From positions 1-64,000 of IMG/VR virus record IMGVR_UViG_3300042345_000884: a DNA stretch of 64,000 nt. One strand, written 5' to 3'. Each line of letters begins with the position of its first letter. The stretch's first letter is position 1. Position numbers and translations under genes: made by a program. The notes beneath the pieces were generated by a model. It had not been told where the DNA came from and searched no databases. It was given only the letters and a program-made list of their open reading frames with translations. This DNA is from a virus. Shown here in pieces: positions 7,922 to 16,768 of this stretch.

Positions 7922-8418
7922 ATGAACAAAACAGAAGCATTAAAACAAATTGAGGTTTTCTGTAAAGAAACTTTTAAGCATCCTAAAAATTGGAGTCTTG
8001 AAGCGCAGAAGCTCGGCGTAAGTTCCTACGACAAGGACACCAATACTTTCGAGCATTTATATGGGGAGCTTGTCTTAAAAGGCGTGATTTTTGTTGTTTA
8101 TCCTAGCGAATTACTACAAGGAGTTTTTCCTCATGACATTTACTAGGAAGATATTATATTTCAATTAAATATCTTCCCAAGCCGTCTAACATTTTAGAGA
8201 CTAAAGTAGAAAGTTATTTGACACAAACTCAGGTGACTATGTTGCTAATAGGAGATTATCGCCAAGAAAATAAAAGCTGGGTTCAGCTTATTTCAACTAA
8301 AGAAGAATCAGATGTTGCGGGAGATAACGAAGGTTTAAAGATATTGATTCCAGAAGCAACAAAGATAATGGAGACTATTTTAGGCTTTATTAAAACAATT
8401 GAGGCTACAGACACTTAA
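7922..8418 (+). pseudogene. tandem paralog, subgroup B, frameshifted by a 29-bp insertion
   Basis: The first part (7922-8146) matches the start of the 7506 gene up to LYPNEL/VYPSEL, then stops early. The rest, including ILIPEATKIMETILGFIKTI, continues in another frame to 8418. The break is a 29-base segment bounded by direct copies of TTACTA (8111-8116 and 8140-8145). Removing 29 bases restores one frame reading ELLGRYYISIKYLPKP, which fits the intact paralog. An intact protein is not made unless by recoding. Confidence 0.75.
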
Positions 8419-8422
8419 AACA

Positions 8423-8755
8423 ATGGCAACAAACGAAGAACTAGGACTTCCGACTAAAGGAACGTATCCAGCTAAGGTAATTAAAGTTATCGATGATTTT
8501 AAAGTAGTAATAAACCGTGGTAAATTAAATTGTATCCGAATAGATGCCTCTCACTTGGTTTATTCAATTACAAACAAGCCAATATACGACCCAATAACTA
8601 GAGACTTCATTGGTCATCGTATCCTTTATAAAGGGTCGGGGAAGGTTATTTCTGTTGAGGAAAATACCTCTATTATTCAAGCTTGCAACAATTCTCGATA
8701 CGATTGCGAGAAATTTATCAATGTTTGCGTCGGTGATTTAGTTATTTGTATTTGA
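8423..8755 (+). CDS. small beta-barrel-like protein
   Basis: A 110-residue protein starting at ATG 8423 (MATNEELGLP). It is strand-rich: GTYPAKVIKVIDDFKVVIN, a central loop, then GKVISVEENTS and a C-terminal VGDLVICI. This resembles the small barrel seen in FlgT C-terminal domains. It interrupts the paralog array and shows no similarity to it. Function unknown. Confidence 0.55.
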   Translation: MATNEELGLPTKGTYPAKVIKVIDDFKVVINRGKLNCIRIDASHLVYSITNKPIYDPITRDFIGHRILYKGSGKVISVEENTSIIQACNNSRYDCEKFINVCVGDLVICI

Positions 8756-8765
8756 GGTAAAAACA

Positions 8766-9269
8766 ATGGAAGTATTAAAAGAAAAGTCACTAAAAGAAAT
8801 CAGAGATTTCTTTAAAAAAACTTTTGAGCAGATGAGTATCTCCGAATACGATACAGTGGACATCTCGGAGTGGGATACGGTCGCAGACGATAAATGTATT
8901 CGTTTAATAGGAACTTTGATAATTAAAGAAGATTATCTTTACAAAACTTATGGTAAGTTAATAAAAAACAAAAAGTATGAAGTTTTGATTGAATGTCGAG
9001 AAATTTCGACTGAATATCAATTAGCGGACAAATCCCTTGAAAAAATCACAATAGAAGGTACGTTAGGCGGGTCTTTGGTTATTCTGCGTTGGAACTACAG
9101 TCTTGACAGAAACGATAAAACCTCAAGTTATAATCTTTATCCAAGCGGAAACAAAGAAGAGTTAAATATTTTAATTCCAGAAACAGAAAAGATATTGGAG
9201 ACTATTTTAGAAAAATGGCTTTTATACAAGATGGAATATGTTTATGGGGTAAAGGTACACAAATTGTAA
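8766..9269 (+). CDS. tandem paralog family, subgroup B, altered C-terminus
   Basis: A 167-residue member with the N-terminal helix and the LNILIPETEKILETIL motif. The usual last helix is replaced by EKWLLYKMEYVYGVKVHKL. A helix resembling the lost end (NILSFIEHEIQTEV) lies just downstream in another frame, inside a 35-codon frame 9215-9322. The 3' end has therefore probably been shifted by a small insertion. Confidence 0.6.
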   Translation: MEVLKEKSLKEIRDFFKKTFEQMSISEYDTVDISEWDTVADDKCIRLIGTLIIKEDYLYKTYGKLIKNKKYEVLIECREISTEYQLADKSLEKITIEGTLGGSLVILRWNYSLDRNDKTSSYNLYPSGNKEELNILIPETEKILETILEKWLLYKMEYVYGVKVHKL

Positions 9270-9318
9270 TTAACATTCTTTCATTTATCGAACATGAAAT
9301 ACAAACCGAGGTGACACC

Positions 9319-9807
9319 ATGACAACAGCAGAAGAGTTTTTTAAAAAGTTAGAAGCTATAGAACGCACACACAAAACAAGACTACTACAAAAGATTGCAT
9401 CTTTTTGTTATAAAGAATATAATGCTAATTCTGACTGGAACAGTTGGTCGTTTAAAAATTTTCTTTGGTCTGAATGGCAATTAAAATTTGATGAACAAAT
9501 TTGCCTAATAGCTAATGCTAGGGTTCTTTTAGATAGTCAGACAATAGCCCATGTCGAGGTTTTTTGTGGTTTTATACCAAGCTTTGGCTTAATACCAGAA
9601 ATCAGATTAACTGGTACGATATTTGATTTAAGAACAGGAAAAATAAAAGAAATAGCCATGTGTAAAGAGTATGGTGATCTAGATAATGGGTATTGCTCAG
9701 GATTTGGAATCTCTGACAAACAAGAGGAGATTACCTTTATTCGTGACAAGACAGGCGAAATAGCAGAAGCTATATCAAATTTTATCAAAACTGAAATACA
9801 ATTTTGA
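9319..9807 (+). CDS. tandem paralog family, distant last copy
   Basis: A 162-residue protein with the helix KIASFCYKEYNANSDWNSW near residue 30 and the end AISNFIKTEIQF, both diagnostic of the family. A 30-residue N-terminal extension is added. It closes the array. GAGGTGACACC precedes the ATG. Confidence 0.6.
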   Translation: MTTAEEFFKKLEAIERTHKTRLLQKIASFCYKEYNANSDWNSWSFKNFLWSEWQLKFDEQICLIANARVLLDSQTIAHVEVFCGFIPSFGLIPEIRLTGTIFDLRTGKIKEIAMCKEYGDLDNGYCSGFGISDKQEEITFIRDKTGEIAEAISNFIKTEIQF

Positions 9808-9814
9808 GGTGATT

Positions 9815-10342
9815 ATGACTTTTAATGACAACGAAAGTGATGCAGAATACTGTGAAAAAATCTTCGGACAAGATTTTGAATATTTAATTCCTGATGATTG
9901 GTGCGAACCAAGTCAAGAGCAAAAAATATTTTATCTACTTTGGACTCCTAGTCTTTGCCATCTTAAGATTGGAAAAGCTGACGACGAAAAAAATCTGTTA
10001 CTAAGACTACAAGAACGAACTCGACAATGCGGTAAAACAATGATTTTAGGAATAAAATATTGTTTTGATCCTACAGAAGAAGAAAAATTCTGGAAAGACA
10101 ATTTATGTATTGGTATGACAAAAAACACAAAAATTAAACCAATTAAAATAGCAAGAGAAGTGTTTGATTTGTCTGCTAATACGGAGTTATTTGATTACCT
10201 TATTTTTATATGCAATCAAAGAAATGTGATAGCTGGAAGTAATCTATGGCGGTTTTGGTGCGATGACTTTTGCGGGGAATTACTTGCAGAAAATCCAAAA
10301 ATAATGGCAAATATTTGCAGTGCTTTGATGGAATTGGACTAG
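9815..10342 (+). CDS. putative T5orf172/GIY-YIG-like protein
   Basis: A 175-residue protein. The segment FYLLWTPSLCHLKIGKADD followed by LLLRLQERTRQCG resembles the start of T5orf172/MUG113 domains, which are GIY-YIG relatives. The canonical GIY and YIG tripeptides are not intact, so nuclease activity is doubtful. ATG 9815 is chosen over GTG 9809 because GAGGTG is placed correctly for it. It may be a nicking or homing-type protein or a structural relative. Confidence 0.45.
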   Translation: MTFNDNESDAEYCEKIFGQDFEYLIPDDWCEPSQEQKIFYLLWTPSLCHLKIGKADDEKNLLLRLQERTRQCGKTMILGIKYCFDPTEEEKFWKDNLCIGMTKNTKIKPIKIAREVFDLSANTELFDYLIFICNQRNVIAGSNLWRFWCDDFCGELLAENPKIMANICSALMELD

Positions 10343-10375
10343 AGATATCTAAAGCTAACAAAATCACCTAATATC

Positions 10376-12199
10376 ATGACACTAACACTACAAACACAAA
10401 CACTTTTTGTACCGCCTAAGCCACAAATTCAATTAAGAGACGACCAAAAAACTCTTAAAAGAGAACTGTATGATGCTCTAAAAATCCATAAAAGAGCCTT
10501 AGTAGTTGCCCCTTGCGGATGGGGAAAGACAGTATTTTTCTGTCAAATAATTTATGATGCCGCCGTAAAAAGACAGCGACGGACTTTAATTGTAGTACCG
10601 TTTACCGTACTCATTCAGCAAACCCTAGAAACTCTAGGGAAATTTGGATTAACTGCCGGAGTAATTGCTGGTAGCTACAAAGAAGATAGAAGTCAATTAG
10701 TTCAGATTGCAACAACTCAAACCTTGTCTAGAGGACGCAGTATTACTTGGTTTAACCCCGAAGTAATACTAGCCGACGAGGTTCATTTATCAGCTTATTG
10801 TCAATGGTTTAAGGATAATTTTACTAATCTTAAGAATGGTAAACAGACAACCTCAATCAAAGACATTCGTGATGAATTAGCAGTATTAGGTATTGCCGTA
10901 GAAAGAGAAGATATAGAAACTTACAAAATAACTTTTGATGAAGCTAAGGAAAAATACAAACATCTTAACTTAATTCACGCTGAATCAAAAGAAATCTTAC
11001 AAGAAATAAACTCGGCATGGGAAGTGATTCGTAAGCAACAGCATCTTTTTTCGGGGAAACCCCTACCAGTAGATAATCGTCTCGTAATTGGTCTAACCGC
11101 AACCCCGTGGCGGTTATCGAAACGTGAAGAGTTAGGGGATATTTTCGAGGTTCAAGTGACTGGGCCTACTCCAAAAGGAATGATCGAACGGGGTGCGCTT
11201 GTTGGCTGTGTCTATTTCGGAACTAAAAATAAAATAAATACTAAAGGGGTAAAAATTAATGGCGGTGACTTTGATGCTAGTCAGTTAGAAATTCGTTGTT
11301 TAGAAGCGGTAAAATCGACGGTTTCCGAGTATCGTAGGCTCGGTCAGGGGAGACAATTTGTTTGTTTTGCGGCGGGTGTGGAACACGCCAAAAGCCTCTG
11401 TACAGAATTTAACGAAAGGGGTATCCCTACGGCTGTTATAACAGCCGAAACACCAGAACAGGAAAGAAGAGAAATATTTAGAAAAGTAGCTGAATTAAGA
11501 TTGAGAGGGATTGTAAATATTAACACTTGTGGAATAGGATTTAACCTACCCGCAATTTCTTGTATTATTCACGCCAGACCGACCAAAAGCCGAACCCTTT
11601 ATATTCAGATGACTGGTCGGGGACAAAGGCTCTGTATTTGGTTAGATAAAGTTGATTGTTTGGTATTGGATCAAGCGGGGAACGTAACCGAACACGGATT
11701 TATTGAAGATGTAGATTATCCTAAGCTCTCTACATCTTCCGATACTCAAAAAGGACAAGCTCCGATTAAAGAGTGCGAAAACTGCGGTAAAATAACCTAC
11801 GCATCTGCTCGTATCTGTCCTCATTGTGGTTACGAATTTCCAACAAAAGAGAAAAAACAAATAGCTAACGAAAGACTAGAAATTATAATTCACGACAAGG
11901 ATAGAGAGTTATACCTAGCCTATAAGTACGCCCTCAAAGAAGCTTACAAGAAAGGTGAACATATTGATAGTGTCCGGGGATGGATGATAAAAACATTCAA
12001 AAATCCTAAATTAAGCAAGGACTGGATGCCTCCTAAAGCTTGGAAGTTGCACGCAATCTTTAAAAAAGACTATACTGTAAAAGACTTGAATAATTACGAG
12101 GCTTACTTGAAAAGTCTTTGTAAAATTGAAAACAATAACTGGGTAAAAGCCAAGATGGGAGAGGAATTCGGGGATGACTGGGACAATATTCGGGAATAA
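10376..12199 (+). CDS. superfamily 2 DNA/RNA helicase with C-terminal zinc ribbon
   Basis: A 607-residue helicase. Motif I APCGWGKT lies near residues 44-51, motif II DEVH near 133, motif III LTATP near 240 and motif VI region MTGRGQRL near 425. About 80 residues separate motifs II and III, an insert relative to compact UvsW/RAD25-type enzymes. A zinc ribbon (CENCGK, then CPHC) near residues 466-486 is followed by about 120 further residues. Such phage helicases act in origin melting, fork restart or recombination. It overlaps the next gene by 26 bases. Confidence 0.85.
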   Translation: MTLTLQTQTLFVPPKPQIQLRDDQKTLKRELYDALKIHKRALVVAPCGWGKTVFFCQIIYDAAVKRQRRTLIVVPFTVLIQQTLETLGKFGLTAGVIAGSYKEDRSQLVQIATTQTLSRGRSITWFNPEVILADEVHLSAYCQWFKDNFTNLKNGKQTTSIKDIRDELAVLGIAVEREDIETYKITFDEAKEKYKHLNLIHAESKEILQEINSAWEVIRKQQHLFSGKPLPVDNRLVIGLTATPWRLSKREELGDIFEVQVTGPTPKGMIERGALVGCVYFGTKNKINTKGVKINGGDFDASQLEIRCLEAVKSTVSEYRRLGQGRQFVCFAAGVEHAKSLCTEFNERGIPTAVITAETPEQERREIFRKVAELRLRGIVNINTCGIGFNLPAISCIIHARPTKSRTLYIQMTGRGQRLCIWLDKVDCLVLDQAGNVTEHGFIEDVDYPKLSTSSDTQKGQAPIKECENCGKITYASARICPHCGYEFPTKEKKQIANERLEIIIHDKDRELYLAYKYALKEAYKKGEHIDSVRGWMIKTFKNPKLSKDWMPPKAWKLHAIFKKDYTVKDLNNYEAYLKSLCKIENNNWVKAKMGEEFGDDWDNIRE

Positions 12200-12839
12200 T
12201 GGGTTATTACTGACATCTTCTCAGGAATATAAAGAACAAATAGCAAACGAGCTATTTAGACTTATTTCTATAGGCTCCGCTCCTATTCTTTCCCGTACCC
12301 TTACTTCACCCCCAAACCCCCAGAATATAGATAGCTACTATATTGTCCCTACAGGAGCTACTGGGGCATGGGCGGGAAAGACCAATCAAATAGCCTACCC
12401 TGTAGTTGGTTTAAACGGATTGCCTACGGGAGTTTGGAGTTTTTGGCAGCCTTTTACTGGTCTAACAGTTTTTCTTGTTTCTGGAGAAACAATATTTTTC
12501 AATGGTACAAATTGGGTACTCGTTTCTAATTTTGATCAATATTCTGGGGATATAGAAGCTCCTACCATTCAAACTTATCCTCTTGATTTTGCTTTATTAA
12601 GAGGGTATAACATCCTAAGTTTTAGTGCCATAAATCAATCCGGTACAGCTACTGTATCAGTTAAAATTAATGGAGTAGATGTCCCTGGGTTAAATAATTT
12701 ATCTATTACTTCTACTCGATTAACTGTTCCCGTAACAACAGGAAATTTTGTTGATGTAGGGAGCAGAGTAGAACTTGTTGTTTCTGCTATCAGTACCCCC
12801 AAACATTTGTTTTTTACTGTAGGAAGGAAATATGTCTAG
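12174..12839 (+). CDS. DUF2793-like tail fibre protein
   Basis: A 221-residue protein. Residues about 55-120 carry the DUF2793 pattern: YYIVPTGATGAWAGK, then GVWSFWQPFTG and FFNGTNWV. The C-terminal 90 residues form a beta-rich, Ser/Thr-rich domain. Such proteins are tail-fibre or hub accessory proteins. It starts inside the helicase gene behind a GAGG site and opens the tail-tip cluster. Confidence 0.7.
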   Translation: MTGTIFGNNGLLLTSSQEYKEQIANELFRLISIGSAPILSRTLTSPPNPQNIDSYYIVPTGATGAWAGKTNQIAYPVVGLNGLPTGVWSFWQPFTGLTVFLVSGETIFFNGTNWVLVSNFDQYSGDIEAPTIQTYPLDFALLRGYNILSFSAINQSGTATVSVKINGVDVPGLNNLSITSTRLTVPVTTGNFVDVGSRVELVVSAISTPKHLFFTVGRKYV

Positions 12840-12987
12840 GTATCTGTTTTTTCCACGCAATCTTTTAGTGGTTCCTTATCAATCTGGAATCTATTGCCTA
12901 CCAACTTTTCCTATTAGAATAGAAAAAACTATTAACGTCCCTTATCAATCTGGTATCTATTGTCCCCAAAATATTGTTAGGAGTTAA
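12832..12987 (+). CDS. short repeat peptide related to the 13964 gene
   Basis: A 51-residue frame with AGGAAGG before its ATG. It consists largely of VPYQSGIYC motifs separated by PTFPIRIEKTIN. The last 37 residues are nearly identical to the end of the 13964-14788 protein because a 110-bp DNA segment is duplicated. It may be a decaying 3' fragment rather than a functional gene. Confidence 0.5.
   Translation: MSRYLFFPRNLLVVPYQSGIYCLPTFPIRIEKTINVPYQSGIYCPQNIVRS
12871..12980 (+). repeat. 110-bp direct repeat, copy 1
   Basis: It matches 14675-14784 at 108 of 110 bases; the differences are two T/C changes at the Ile/Thr codon. It encodes two VPYQSGIYC peptide units. The copies flank the 12992 gene and most of the 13964 gene, so recombination between them would delete about 1.8 kb. 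Confidence 0.9.
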
Positions 12988-12991
12988 TCTT

Positions 12992-13960
12992 ATGACCTTA
13001 CCTGTTGTTGGTTCAAGAAACACATTTGCCACTTATGGCTGGCGTACCGCTGACGCTGGCGGAGTTTACTTCAATTTGGCTAATTTTCTTTTATTTTTAG
13101 ATGCCATTGGTATCACCTCAACTCATCGGTTTGTCAAACCTGATCCAGATAACCAGATTAATATTCGGTTTCCAGCAGTTGATACTGATTTAATACAATT
13201 CGGGGATGTCGATGGCAGCTTTGGCTGGAGTAGTGGCCGACATCGGGCGCAAATCTTCTTTAGCAATACTATTGGACAAAACCCTTTTTTTTGGGGCTGG
13301 TCAGGACACACTTACCAAACAAAAACTCAACTGAACGACAATAGATTTACAATTGTTGGTAACTATAACGGCGCGGCGTCAGGATATTTTTACGCTTGTG
13401 GAGATAACAAAGGTATCGCTATGTTTGCGATTAATAATACTGGATTAAATACTTTTGGCAACATATATTCCTTCCACTACTTCGGATACTGCGATAATCC
13501 AGCATCAGTTGCTTATTTTGGGAACAATAATTCCTATCCACTGGATTACATTACTGCTTATGGATTGGGTAATGGAACGGGTCCCGACTTGGGGGCGGGA
13601 AGAATCAAAGAAATGACAATACCTGGAGTATCACCGCCAGGCGGTGCAAATCCTCAATTTGTATTACCGATTACTTCTATAGCCTGTGCTACCCCTACAC
13701 CTAATGCTAGTGTTTCCAATCTTATTTTCCGTGACAACGGCACTACCGATTACGGCACTAATTATCCAATAGGAATAGCGAGGCCGTTCTTATTATTTAC
13801 TACTCAAGACCTACCGATAAATAGTCTACACAGAGTTGAAACAGTCCCACCAGCCCAACCAACGCCAGAAGATCACTTTCATCTAGTAGTTAGCAAGGTG
13901 GCTGGGGGCGGCAGCTTGTTGATGCCAATTATTACCGATGGTATTACGATGAATCCTTAA
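12992..13960 (+). CDS. putative virion tail protein
   Basis: A 322-residue protein rich in Gly, Asn and aromatic residues, with predicted beta structure throughout (HRAQIFFSNTIG, WGWSGHTYQTK, GYFYACGDN). Composition and position between the DUF2793-like and DUF2460-like genes suggest a fibre or receptor-binding part. ATG 12992 is chosen since TAGGAG precedes it; a longer frame begins with TTG. No family is recognised. Confidence 0.6.
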   Translation: MTLPVVGSRNTFATYGWRTADAGGVYFNLANFLLFLDAIGITSTHRFVKPDPDNQINIRFPAVDTDLIQFGDVDGSFGWSSGRHRAQIFFSNTIGQNPFFWGWSGHTYQTKTQLNDNRFTIVGNYNGAASGYFYACGDNKGIAMFAINNTGLNTFGNIYSFHYFGYCDNPASVAYFGNNNSYPLDYITAYGLGNGTGPDLGAGRIKEMTIPGVSPPGGANPQFVLPITSIACATPTPNASVSNLIFRDNGTTDYGTNYPIGIARPFLLFTTQDLPINSLHRVETVPPAQPTPEDHFHLVVSKVAGGGSLLMPIITDGITMNP

Positions 13961-13963
13961 GCT

Positions 13964-14788
13964 ATGATCTACTATCACATTTTTGGAACTGCTAGACAGA
14001 AAAGCTTGGATGGAAGCCAAGAAACCTTTATATTTTGGCGTACGGGTACACCCATTTCTTGGGATAAAAACCCAGTATTAAAGATTGTTGGTGGAATTAA
14101 TTTGTTTGGTCAATTCTGGAAAATAGCCAGCAAATTTGGACAGCAAGTAAATATTTTCTCTATTCCAGAAAATCAGTACAGTTCTCGTTACACTGGTTCG
14201 GTTACTGACACAATTCCTTTGGAAAGAACCAGTAAAAATTACACTTATTCTGGTACTGTAACTGAACCCAAAAAACTTGCCTATGATGTCACAATAATTG
14301 ACATCGTTCGCGTTACTAACGCGAACGATTTTCCCAGTAATCCTTACCCAGTAAATATTCCTGAATTTCCGATTATTCCAGACAAGGATTATCAAACAGA
14401 AATTCAATTTTCTAACTCTTTGCTAGAGAACACAAGCGGAGCCGAACAAAGGATAGTAGAATGGGCTAGTCCCGTTAGGGTATTCAATCTTTCTCGGACT
14501 GTATTAAAACCCGATGATTTAAACGCTATCCTTGATTTTCATGAAGAAATGAAAGGATCAAAAGAAGACTTTCTTTACCGTGATCTTTCTGATTATGAGG
14601 TTAAAAGAAGTCTTTACTATCCTTTAACTTATTGTTCACCAACTTTTCCTATCAGACCAGAAAAAATCATTAATGTTCCTTATCAATCTGGAATCTATTG
14701 CCTACCAACTTTTCCTACCAGAATAGAAAAAACTATTAACGTCCCTTATCAATCTGGTATCTATTGTCCCCAAAATATTGTTAGATAA
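13964..14788 (+). CDS. distal tail protein, DUF2460-like, with C-terminal peptide repeats
   Basis: A 274-residue protein. Residues about 135-215 (TEIQFSN, GAEQRIVEWASPVRVFNLS, then DFHEEMKGSKEDFLYRDLSDY) match the DUF2460 pattern of GTA gp12-like tail-tip proteins. An extra N-terminal domain of about 120 residues precedes it. The C-terminus has three YC(S/L)PTFP/INVPYQSGIYC repeats, copied from or to the 12832 peptide. It would link the tube to the hub protein encoded next. Confidence 0.7.
   Translation: MIYYHIFGTARQKSLDGSQETFIFWRTGTPISWDKNPVLKIVGGINLFGQFWKIASKFGQQVNIFSIPENQYSSRYTGSVTDTIPLERTSKNYTYSGTVTEPKKLAYDVTIIDIVRVTNANDFPSNPYPVNIPEFPIIPDKDYQTEIQFSNSLLENTSGAEQRIVEWASPVRVFNLSRTVLKPDDLNAILDFHEEMKGSKEDFLYRDLSDYEVKRSLYYPLTYCSPTFPIRPEKIINVPYQSGIYCLPTFPTRIEKTINVPYQSGIYCPQNIVR
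14675..14784 (+). repeat. 110-bp direct repeat, copy 2
   Basis: The second copy of the segment at 12871-12980, forming the in-frame 3' end of the DUF2460-like gene. Confidence 0.9.
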
Positions 14789-14796
14789 AATTTACT

Positions 14797-16506
14797 ATGT
14801 CTTTAATAAATCTTTCAGCAGATATTCCTCCCATGACAGAAGGAATATTTTCTCCAGAGAATAATGGAATTAATACAGAATTTATCTTGCTTAAAAAATA
14901 TCTTATAGGCGATCCTGTAGGCAATACTAATGAAGTTGGGATCAATATTCATTACAGACCTATTCTTTATCCAGATGTTGAAAATCTAAAGATTTATATA
15001 GGAAATACAGAAATACCACAATCAGAATATATAGTAGCTCCTGATAGAATAGTATTTAATAGCCCTCCTGACACTAACAAAAAATTAACATGGTCAGGTA
15101 CTTTTAAGGTATTGTGTCATTTTGAAGAAGATAAATTAGATTATCAGCCTATTAGGAAAGATGACAGCAATAGAACCATCTTTTCTATTCCAAAGTTAAT
15201 TTTACGGGAATCAAGAATTCAACCAGACATTGCCTTACTGGAATATAATGATGTTTTTTATCCTGGCTTAAACCATGATTTTGATTTAAATCTAACCAAA
15301 AGATGTACGATTTCTCCCAGCTTTGAGACGAATATTATTAGTTTATCTAGTGGAGAAAGAAGAAGATTTTCTCGAAAAAATATCCTTTCTGATATTAGTT
15401 CTTTACAGCAAAGAACAACTTTATCACAAAAAGATATTGACTATTTGATTGCTTTATGGTTGTGTACCAAAGGCTCAGGAGCTACATTTCGTTATCCTGA
15501 TTTAGTTAATGATTTATCTATTTTATCTCGATTTAATTCTGTTTCTTTAAGTTACCAAAACCAAACCTCCTTACAAATCTATTCACTTGGAGAATTACAA
15601 ATTAGAAGATTTACCGAGGGAATACAACAAGACGAGGGATTAGGAGATTTATTTGCAAATTCTGTTTTAACGCTGTGCCATTGCGTTTTAATCGAACTTA
15701 CAAACGGAGAAAAACTCGGTTATACGAATTTCTCTCAAGACTTAAAAATTGGTGGGATAATATTTCGGGCAAGGCAAGCCCTTGATCCGACTGCAATAGA
15801 GAGGCAATTAGGAATACAATCAGATAATCAAGAATATAAGGGTGCTTTTGGCGATAATATTGACGAAAATTTGCTTTTTTCTGATAGATTTAGAGAAGCC
15901 CGAATTATTACAGCAATTGTTAACTGGAAAAACCTACCTAACTCACTTTTAGTCCTTCCAGAAGAACAAATCCAGATAGGTTATGTGGGAGAAATTAAAT
16001 CACTTGGGGGAGAAAGCTATACACTTGAAAATCTTACTGCCTCTAGTATTAATTTAAGGCAAAGTAGGGACGAAAAAACATCGCCTTTTTGCCAATGGGC
16101 TTTTGGGCAAAATAACGGCGACAACTCAGGATGCCGCAAAGAAGTACCATTTTACGAAACTCAAATTGCTGGCGTTAATAGCCGGAGAGACTTTGAAGTG
16201 TGGGGAGAATATCAAAATCTTACTTGGGGGAAATGCACTTTTACGGACGGAGCAAATAAATCAGCTACTTACGCAATTTATCGAACTGTTTCAATATTTG
16301 GGGGTAAAACTCAAATTCAGTTATTTACCGAAGCGTCTAGTCCAGTGGCCGTCCATGACGGCGTAATCCTTACTGCCGGCTGTGACAAAACCTACAATAC
16401 TTGTAAAGACATTTGGAATAATACTATCAATTTTGGCAATATCCCCAGTTTTGGTAACTTTATGCCTGGAAATGACTTTTTATTAAGTTCCCCAAAACAG
16501 CAATAA
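14797..16506 (+). CDS. tail hub protein, DUF2163 / phage_BR0599-like
   Basis: A 569-residue protein. Residues about 175-245 again resemble the DUF2460 core (GERRRFSRKNILSDISSLQQ). From about 295 the DUF2163 pattern follows: HCVLIELTNGEKLGYTNF, IERQLGIQSDN, FREARIITAIVNW and a Cys-containing QWAFGQNNGDNSGCRKEV segment. This is GTA gp13-like architecture, placing it in the tail-tip hub. The C-terminus NFGNIPSFGNFMPGNDFLL is the usual end of the family, and a decayed copy of it lies downstream. Confidence 0.75.
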   Translation: MSLINLSADIPPMTEGIFSPENNGINTEFILLKKYLIGDPVGNTNEVGINIHYRPILYPDVENLKIYIGNTEIPQSEYIVAPDRIVFNSPPDTNKKLTWSGTFKVLCHFEEDKLDYQPIRKDDSNRTIFSIPKLILRESRIQPDIALLEYNDVFYPGLNHDFDLNLTKRCTISPSFETNIISLSSGERRRFSRKNILSDISSLQQRTTLSQKDIDYLIALWLCTKGSGATFRYPDLVNDLSILSRFNSVSLSYQNQTSLQIYSLGELQIRRFTEGIQQDEGLGDLFANSVLTLCHCVLIELTNGEKLGYTNFSQDLKIGGIIFRARQALDPTAIERQLGIQSDNQEYKGAFGDNIDENLLFSDRFREARIITAIVNWKNLPNSLLVLPEEQIQIGYVGEIKSLGGESYTLENLTASSINLRQSRDEKTSPFCQWAFGQNNGDNSGCRKEVPFYETQIAGVNSRRDFEVWGEYQNLTWGKCTFTDGANKSATYAIYRTVSIFGGKTQIQLFTEASSPVAVHDGVILTAGCDKTYNTCKDIWNNTINFGNIPSFGNFMPGNDFLLSSPKQQ

Positions 16507-16507
16507 C

Positions 16508-16606
16508 AACGACACTGGGATAACTTTCAAAACTTTGGAGGCATCCCAGCTTTGGAAACTTCATAAAAGGCAACGACTTTTACCTTGCACATTTAAGACA
16601 AAATTA
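16508..16606 (+). pseudogene. decayed duplicate of the hub gene 3' end
   Basis: Read across two frames, this segment gives WDNFQNFGGIP then SFGNFIKGNDFYLAHLRQN, clearly parallel to the end of the preceding gene. One base is missing between the parts, near 16550, so it cannot be translated continuously. It has no start or ribosome site. Confidence 0.7.
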
Positions 16607-16648
16607 AGTTTTTTTAAATATTTTATTCAGTAAAGAAAAAAGACTAGA

Positions 16649-16768
16649 ATGGTTTTATGTTCCCCTTTTACTATGCTCTTGCTAACCAAAGCCATCCCCC
16701 TTTTACTATGTATTATATTTCTCTTGCTAACCAAAGCCATCCCCCCTATGCTGGGAATTATGGTCTAA
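16649..16768 (+). CDS. possible overlapping hydrophobic micro-ORF
   Basis: A 39-residue frame starting 8 bases before, and in another frame from, the 16657 gene. Its product is almost all hydrophobic with two LLLTKAIP repeats, so it would be membrane-inserted. The DNA repeat underneath serves both frames, and only one may be used. A dual-start holin arrangement is conceivable next to the endolysin but is not shown. Confidence 0.25.
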   Translation: MVLCSPFTMLLLTKAIPLLLCIIFLLLTKAIPPMLGIMV

